Both the position numbers and the translations under genes were made by a program. A stretch of 64,000 bases of DNA, from positions 62,001 through 126,000 of the forward strand of contig JAJRTS010000061.1 in assembly GCA_024278175.1 (NCBI GenBank), in the 5' to 3' direction. The notes beneath the pieces are model-generated. The model was not told where the DNA came from and did not search any database. It saw only the letters and a list, made by a program, of their open reading frames with translations. This document shows, in pieces, positions 59,933 through 64,000 of the stretch (its first letter is position 1; each line of letters starts with the position of its first letter). This DNA comes from Gemmatimonadales bacterium. Its GTDB lineage: Bacteria; Gemmatimonadota; Glassbacteria; GWA2-58-10.

Positions 59933-62560
59933 ATGAAGCATTCCAGCGAGATCCGAAAAGAGTTTATCGATTTTTTCAGGCAAAAGGGCCACACCGCGGT
60001 TCCCAGCGCGCCGGTGGTGCCCCAGGCCGACCCGACGTTGCTGTTTGTCAACGCGGGGATGAACCAGTTCAAGGACGTTTTTCTGGGCACCGGCAGCCGC
60101 GACTACACCCGGGCGGTCAACAGCCAGAAATGCATCCGGGTCTCGGGCAAGCATAACGACCTGGAAGATGTGGGCCGCGATACCTACCACCACACTTTTT
60201 TCGAGATGCTGGGCAACTGGAGTTTCGGCGACTATTTCAAGCGCGAGGCGATTGTCTGGGCCTGGGAACTGCTCACCGAGCTCTGGGGCCTGCCCAAGGA
60301 CAAGCTCTACGCCACGGTCTACGTTGACGACGACGAAGCCGCCCGGCTCTGGGAGGCGGAAACCGATGTCGGCGCGAATAAGATATATCGCTACGACAAG
60401 GATAATTTCTGGGAGATGGGCGAAGTCGGACCCTGCGGACCCTGCAGCGAGATCCATATCGATCTGGCTCCCGGAGCGCCGGACCACGAACTGGCCGCCG
60501 ACCGACTCGGTGGAATCAACAGCGGCAGCGACCGTTACGTGGAGCTGTGGAACCTGGTGTTTATCGACTCGGAGCGCCGCCCGGACGGCTCCCTTGCGCC
60601 GCTGAAGGAGAACCATATCGACACGGGCATGGGCTTTGAGCGCGTGCTCTCGGTGCTGCAGGGCAGCAACTCTAATTTCGAAACCGATGTGTTCCGCCCG
60701 CTGATCGACCGGATCGCCGAGGTCAGCGGACAGGATTACAAGAGCGGCGAGGCCGGCCTGCCCCACCGGGTGATCGCCGACCATACCAGGATGCTCACGT
60801 TCGCGCTCACCGACGGCGTGGTGCCAGCCAACGAGGGCCGGGGCTATGTCCTGCGCCGGATCCTTCGCCGTGCGGCCCGGTTCGGCCGGGAGCTGGGTGT
60901 CAGGGAACCGTTTATCCATTCCCTGGTGGGCAAGGTGGGCGATATGCTGGGCGAGGCCTACCCGGAGATAATCCAGCGCAGCCAGCACGTGGCGCGAATG
61001 ATCAAGGCCGAGGAAGAGGGGTTCGGGGCTACGCTGGACCGCGGGATCGAACTGTTTGAGGAAGTGGCCGCCAGGGTAAAAACTTCTGGTGCCAGGACGA
61101 TCAGCGGCGAGGATGCGTTCAAGCTCTACGACACGTTCGGCTTCCCGCTGGATCTGACCGTGCTGATGGCCCGTGAGAAGAGCCTCGCTGTGGATCAGGA
61201 CGGTTTCGGCGAGCAGATGAACAGGCGGCGGGAGCAGTCGCGGGCCGATGCCAAATTTGTCGCGGGAGAGGATATTTCGGCCTTGACAGCGGAAGTTGAC
61301 GGCGATACGGCTACAGAGTTTACCGGATATACCTGCCTGTCGCTCGATACCGAAGTGCTGGCCGCCGACGAGCACTCGGTTGTGCTGGCAGCCACCCCGT
61401 TCTACGCCGAGAGCGGCGGGCAGGTTGCCGACCACGGCACGATCGAGGGCGAGAGTTGGCGCTTCCGGGTCGAGGACGTGCGGCGCGCGGGCCGCCTGAT
61501 AATTCATCGTGGCCAGTTCGAGCACGGTTCTTTTGCCGATGTGAGCCAGGGCGCGAAAGCGCGGGCTGCCGTGGACGAGCAGCGCCGCCACGATACGGAG
61601 CGTAACCACACGGCCACCCATATTCTGCACCGCGTGCTGCTGGCGACCCTGGGCGAGAGCGCCACCCAGGCCGGAAGCCTGGTCGCTCCGGACTATCTCC
61701 GTTTCGATTTTCACCACTATGAGAAAATCCCGGACGAAGTCCTGCTGGAGATAGAGCAGGGAGTTAATGCCGAGATCCGCGCCGACCGCCGGGTGCGCTC
61801 CTCCGAGCAATCCTACGACGAAGCCGTGGCCGGGGGTGCGCTGGCCCTGTTCAGCGAGAAATACGGGAGCACCGTGCGGGTGGTGGAGGTGGAGGATTTC
61901 AGCCGCGAGCTGTGCGGCGGCGCCCACGTGAGCGCCACCGGCCGTCTCGGTGTGTTCGTGATCATCCAGGAGGGCAGCGTAGCGGCCGGAACCCGCAGGA
62001 TCGAGGCCCTTACCGGCGCTCGGGCGGCTGAGTACCTGCTGGAGCGCAGTCATATCCTGGGCCGGGTGGAGCGTAACTACTCGATCTCCCCGGCGGAGCT
62101 GGATAAACGGATAGCCGGGATGTTAGAGGAGCAGAAAAAAATAGCCAGGGAACTGGCCCAGGCGCGCAAGAGCAGTTCACAGGCCGGCATGGACGATCTG
62201 CTGGCCGGGGCCGTGGAGTTGGCCGGCGGTGTCAGGCTGGTGGCGCGCAAGGTGGAGGGCGCTGATATGGACCTGCTGAAAACGATGGGCGACTCGTTCC
62301 GCGAAAAAGCCGGTACGGGCGCGGCCCTGTTCGCGGCGGAAGCGGATGGCAAGCTGCTGTTCGCCTGTGCTGTAACCGATGACCTGGCCACAACGGGCAG
62401 GCTAAAGGCCGGAGAAGTGGTCGGCCGGATCGCCAGAATTGCCGGCGGTGGTGGCGGCGGCAGGCCCCACCTGGCCACGGCCGGCGGCAAGGACGTGAGT
62501 AAGCTGGAAGAGGCGCTGGCCGCATTTACGGAAATTGTAGAGGAGTTGATGAAGGCATGA
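59933..62560 (+). CDS. alaS: Alanine-tRNA ligase
   Basis: 875 residues with TTTTAGGAGCACG before the ATG. The class II catalytic core has VPQADPTLLFVNAGMNQFKDVFLG, KHNDLEDVGRDTYHHTFFEMLGNWSFGDYFK and DTGMGFERVLSVLQG. The editing domain has HTATHILHRVL and the zinc ligands in ELCGGAHVSATG. The C-terminal DHHA1/oligomerisation domain ends in GGGGGGRPHLATAGGKD. It charges tRNA(Ala) and deacylates Ser/Gly mischarging. It overlaps the next gene by four bases. Confidence 0.98.
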   Translation: MKHSSEIRKEFIDFFRQKGHTAVPSAPVVPQADPTLLFVNAGMNQFKDVFLGTGSRDYTRAVNSQKCIRVSGKHNDLEDVGRDTYHHTFFEMLGNWSFGDYFKREAIVWAWELLTELWGLPKDKLYATVYVDDDEAARLWEAETDVGANKIYRYDKDNFWEMGEVGPCGPCSEIHIDLAPGAPDHELAADRLGGINSGSDRYVELWNLVFIDSERRPDGSLAPLKENHIDTGMGFERVLSVLQGSNSNFETDVFRPLIDRIAEVSGQDYKSGEAGLPHRVIADHTRMLTFALTDGVVPANEGRGYVLRRILRRAARFGRELGVREPFIHSLVGKVGDMLGEAYPEIIQRSQHVARMIKAEEEGFGATLDRGIELFEEVAARVKTSGARTISGEDAFKLYDTFGFPLDLTVLMAREKSLAVDQDGFGEQMNRRREQSRADAKFVAGEDISALTAEVDGDTATEFTGYTCLSLDTEVLAADEHSVVLAATPFYAESGGQVADHGTIEGESWRFRVEDVRRAGRLIIHRGQFEHGSFADVSQGAKARAAVDEQRRHDTERNHTATHILHRVLLATLGESATQAGSLVAPDYLRFDFHHYEKIPDEVLLEIEQGVNAEIRADRRVRSSEQSYDEAVAGGALALFSEKYGSTVRVVEVEDFSRELCGGAHVSATGRLGVFVIIQEGSVAAGTRRIEALTGARAAEYLLERSHILGRVERNYSISPAELDKRIAGMLEEQKKIARELAQARKSSSQAGMDDLLAGAVELAGGVRLVARKVEGADMDLLKTMGDSFREKAGTGAALFAAEADGKLLFACAVTDDLATTGRLKAGEVVGRIARIAGGGGGGRPHLATAGGKDVSKLEEALAAFTEIVEELMKA

Positions 62561-63261
62561 CCGGCAAGCCCACAAAAGCGCTGTTGTTCAGAGAGTCGCT
62601 GGATCAGGGGCTGGCCGAGACTGTGGCCGGGCTTGACCGGGAGCATTACCCTGACTCGCTGCTGGAAATATTCGAAGCGGTGTTGCTGGATATCTCGTGC
62701 CCGCGCGGACTTCCGCTGCTGGCTTTCGCACTGAACGGGGCTGGAGCGGATGCGGAGCAGCGCTATCAGATGGCGGAAATTCTCTGGCAGGGGCTGCTGC
62801 TGACCGCCCTGCTGGCTGCCGATGACGATCCGGCGGACGGGCTGGCCGCGGGGCTGAGAGAAAGCTACGACACTGCCCACCTTCTGCTGGCCGCCGACAC
62901 GCTGCTGACCCTGCCGTTCGAATTATGCAGTGGAGAAAGTGGCGCGGACGGAGCCGGACGGCTGGCCGGCTGTGCGCGCACGGCGCTCGATAGTCTGGTG
63001 GGCATGGGCGGGCAACCGGCCCGGCTGGGCGACTGGCGTCCCTACGAGCCGTTGCTGGCGGAGCTTTGCCCCGGAGCCGGGCAAAGTGATCTGAAGGAGT
63101 TGTCCGCTTTGATCGATCTGGCCTACGCAGGCGAACTCAGCCGTTGGCTGGGACCGCGGCCGTGGTTGAAATCGATGCGGGAACGAGCGCTGAAAAGATC
63201 CGGCAGGCGGGGAGCCCGGCCTGCCCTGGCGGACGTAGGAGCACTGTTGGCTAACCGGTAA
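62557..63261 (+). CDS. Unknown helical protein, possibly a degenerate isoprenyl-synthase relative
   Basis: 234 residues, almost entirely helical in prediction by eye. It overlaps alaS by four bases (ATGA) and lies 36 bases before mnmA. The order LLISFALNG-like LPLLAFALNGAGADAEQRYQM, LLLTALLAADDDPADGL, then RESYDTAHLLLAADTLLTLPFEL follows the spacing of polyprenyl synthetases, where the middle would be the DDxxD motif and the last segment the GDALLxxAFEL helix. The aspartate motif is altered and a second DDxxD is absent, so catalysis is doubtful. This resemblance is tentative; otherwise it is a hypothetical protein. Confidence 0.6.
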   Translation: MTGKPTKALLFRESLDQGLAETVAGLDREHYPDSLLEIFEAVLLDISCPRGLPLLAFALNGAGADAEQRYQMAEILWQGLLLTALLAADDDPADGLAAGLRESYDTAHLLLAADTLLTLPFELCSGESGADGAGRLAGCARTALDSLVGMGGQPARLGDWRPYEPLLAELCPGAGQSDLKELSALIDLAYAGELSRWLGPRPWLKSMRERALKRSGRRGARPALADVGALLANR

Positions 63262-63297
63262 CGGTAAAGTTCCCCGGTGAGAGGGGATTGAGATAAA

Positions 63298-64000
63298 ATG
63301 GGCAGCGCGGTGAAAAACGGCGCCACCGTGGCGGTGGCCCTCAGTGGCGGCGTGGACAGCTCCGTGGCCGCGGCTTTACTGGCCGGGCACGGATTCAGCG
63401 TAATCGGCCTGACCCTGCGGCTGTTCTGTTACTCCGAAAAACAAGCGTCTGCTAAGAGTTGCTGCAACACCCAGGCGATTGCCGATGCCCGCGGCGTATG
63501 CGACCATCTGGGCGTACCCCATTACGTGATCGACGGCGAGCAGGAGTTCGAGCGCGACGTGATCTCCCGGTTTGTCGCCGGCTACCTGGCCGGCGAGACC
63601 CCCAACCCCTGTGTCGATTGTAACTCCTTCATCAAGTTCAATCTCCTGCTGCGCAAGGCTCTCAGCCTGGGCGCGGATTACCTGGCCACGGGCCATTACG
63701 TGCGACTGGGTGAGCGCGGAGGGCGGCCCTGCCTGCTGCGGGGACTTGACAGCGGGAAGGACCAGTCGTATTTCCTCTGGGGCATCCCGCGGGGTGCGCT
63801 GGATAATCTGCTGTTTCCCCTCGGAGGTTTCAGCAAGCCGGAGGTGCGCGCCCTGGCGGGTGAATACGCCCTGGCCGTGGGGGATAAAGTGGAGAGCCAG
63901 GAAGTGTGCTTCGTTCAGGACGACAGCGTGGAGAAATTTATCCGGGTTTATACCGAATCTGGGGAAGGCGGCGGGAAGAACCCGCTGAGCACGAAACCCG
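63298..64000 (+). CDS. mnmA: tRNA-specific 2-thiouridylase MnmA, N-terminal part
   Basis: The gene runs off the window, so it is not in the ORF track; 234 residues are visible and open from ATG 63298. VAVALSGGVDSSVAAALL is the PP-loop ATP site; NPCVDCNSFIKF holds the nucleophilic cysteine; TGHYVRLG, GKDQSYFLWGI and VESQEVCFVQDD (second active-site cysteine) complete the signature. MnmA thiolates U34 of Lys, Glu and Gln tRNAs. GAGGGG lies upstream. An N-terminal CC pair (KSCCNTQ) near residue 57 is typical of a MnmA subgroup. Confidence 0.95.
   Translation, partial: MGSAVKNGATVAVALSGGVDSSVAAALLAGHGFSVIGLTLRLFCYSEKQASAKSCCNTQAIADARGVCDHLGVPHYVIDGEQEFERDVISRFVAGYLAGETPNPCVDCNSFIKFNLLLRKALSLGADYLATGHYVRLGERGGRPCLLRGLDSGKDQSYFLWGIPRGALDNLLFPLGGFSKPEVRALAGEYALAVGDKVESQEVCFVQDDSVEKFIRVYTESGEGGGKNPLSTKP

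Noticed and set aside
59906-62053. 715-residue minus-strand ORF opposite alaS
   Set aside because: Antisense shadow; alaS motifs are complete on the plus strand and the shadow has no recognisable motif.

Overview
The window is a GC-rich bacterial chromosome segment, densely coded (about 55 genes, many overlapping by 1-4 bases). It comes from a Gram-negative organism: it carries a complete CMP-Kdo pathway (kdsB, kdsA, kdsC, kdsD) and LPS-export genes (lptC, an OstA/LptA-like gene, lptB). GldF/GldG-type ABC exporter genes, a Bat operon, a sigma-54/HPr-kinase cluster, SpoIVB-like and SpoIID-like secreted proteins and an IspH-UbiA fusion together suggest a lineage in or near the FCB superphylum or an uncultured candidate phylum. 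That placement is inference; no rRNA gene is present and no search was run. I see no tRNA, rRNA, CRISPR array, insertion sequence or prophage.

Layout. 1-11008 (+): a Gld-type ABC exporter (ATPase fragment, permease, GldG-like subunit, DUF4340 protein) runs directly into a Bat operon (BatD-type anchor protein, BatA, BatB, BatC, BatD, BatE-like). 11022-11981 (-): a secreted FGE/SUMF1-fold protein. 12220-17586 (+): an ECF sigma factor, then hemB-ahbA-ahbB-hemL-spoIID, a tetrapyrrole cluster pointing to the siroheme-dependent heme route; spoIID has an in-frame TGA before its last conserved motif. 17714-23990 (-): a secreted beta-propeller protein, a SpoIVB-S55-like protein and an NhaC antiporter with an extra N-terminal domain. 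24443-35694 (+): an acidic membrane protein, an outer-membrane barrel, a phosphoesterase, an HDOD protein, a metallo-beta-lactamase-fold hydrolase, aroB, a double-domain KaiC-like ATPase, a Tat-exported GH43-like protein and a sensor kinase. 35705-38571 (-): a cytidylate-kinase-like protein and the ispH-ubiA fusion. 38707-45845 (+): kdsB-pyrG-kdsA-kdsC-kdsD, then lptC and ostA. 46001-53521 (+): lptB-rpoN-hpf-hprK-ptsH-ptsI and a PHP phosphatase. 53547-58126: a dicarboxylate/glutamate symporter, an anti-sigma/ECF pair (-), a small membrane protein and a stand-alone B3/B4 domain protein. 58214-64000 (+): recA-recX, alaS, an unknown gene and the start of mnmA.

The genes cooperate in clear blocks: Kdo synthesis with CTP supply next to LPS transport; a regulatory phosphotransferase relay (HprK, HPr, EI, no EII visible) beside sigma-54; a heme-precursor block; and translation-quality genes (alaS, B3/B4, mnmA) around recA-recX.

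The most unusual signals are: (1) two genes, lptB and the sensor kinase, whose only sensible start is CTG; (2) the in-frame TGA in spoIID; (3) a nested perfect-palindrome element inside the batD coding sequence, built on GCGAAGC mini-hairpins, with related hairpins in the S55 gene; (4) a roughly 220-bp hairpin-rich repeat in two copies 12.5 kb apart; (5) two further palindromic intergenic elements and a short GTAGGGGCGAACC-type repeat family; (6) the IspH-UbiA fusion.
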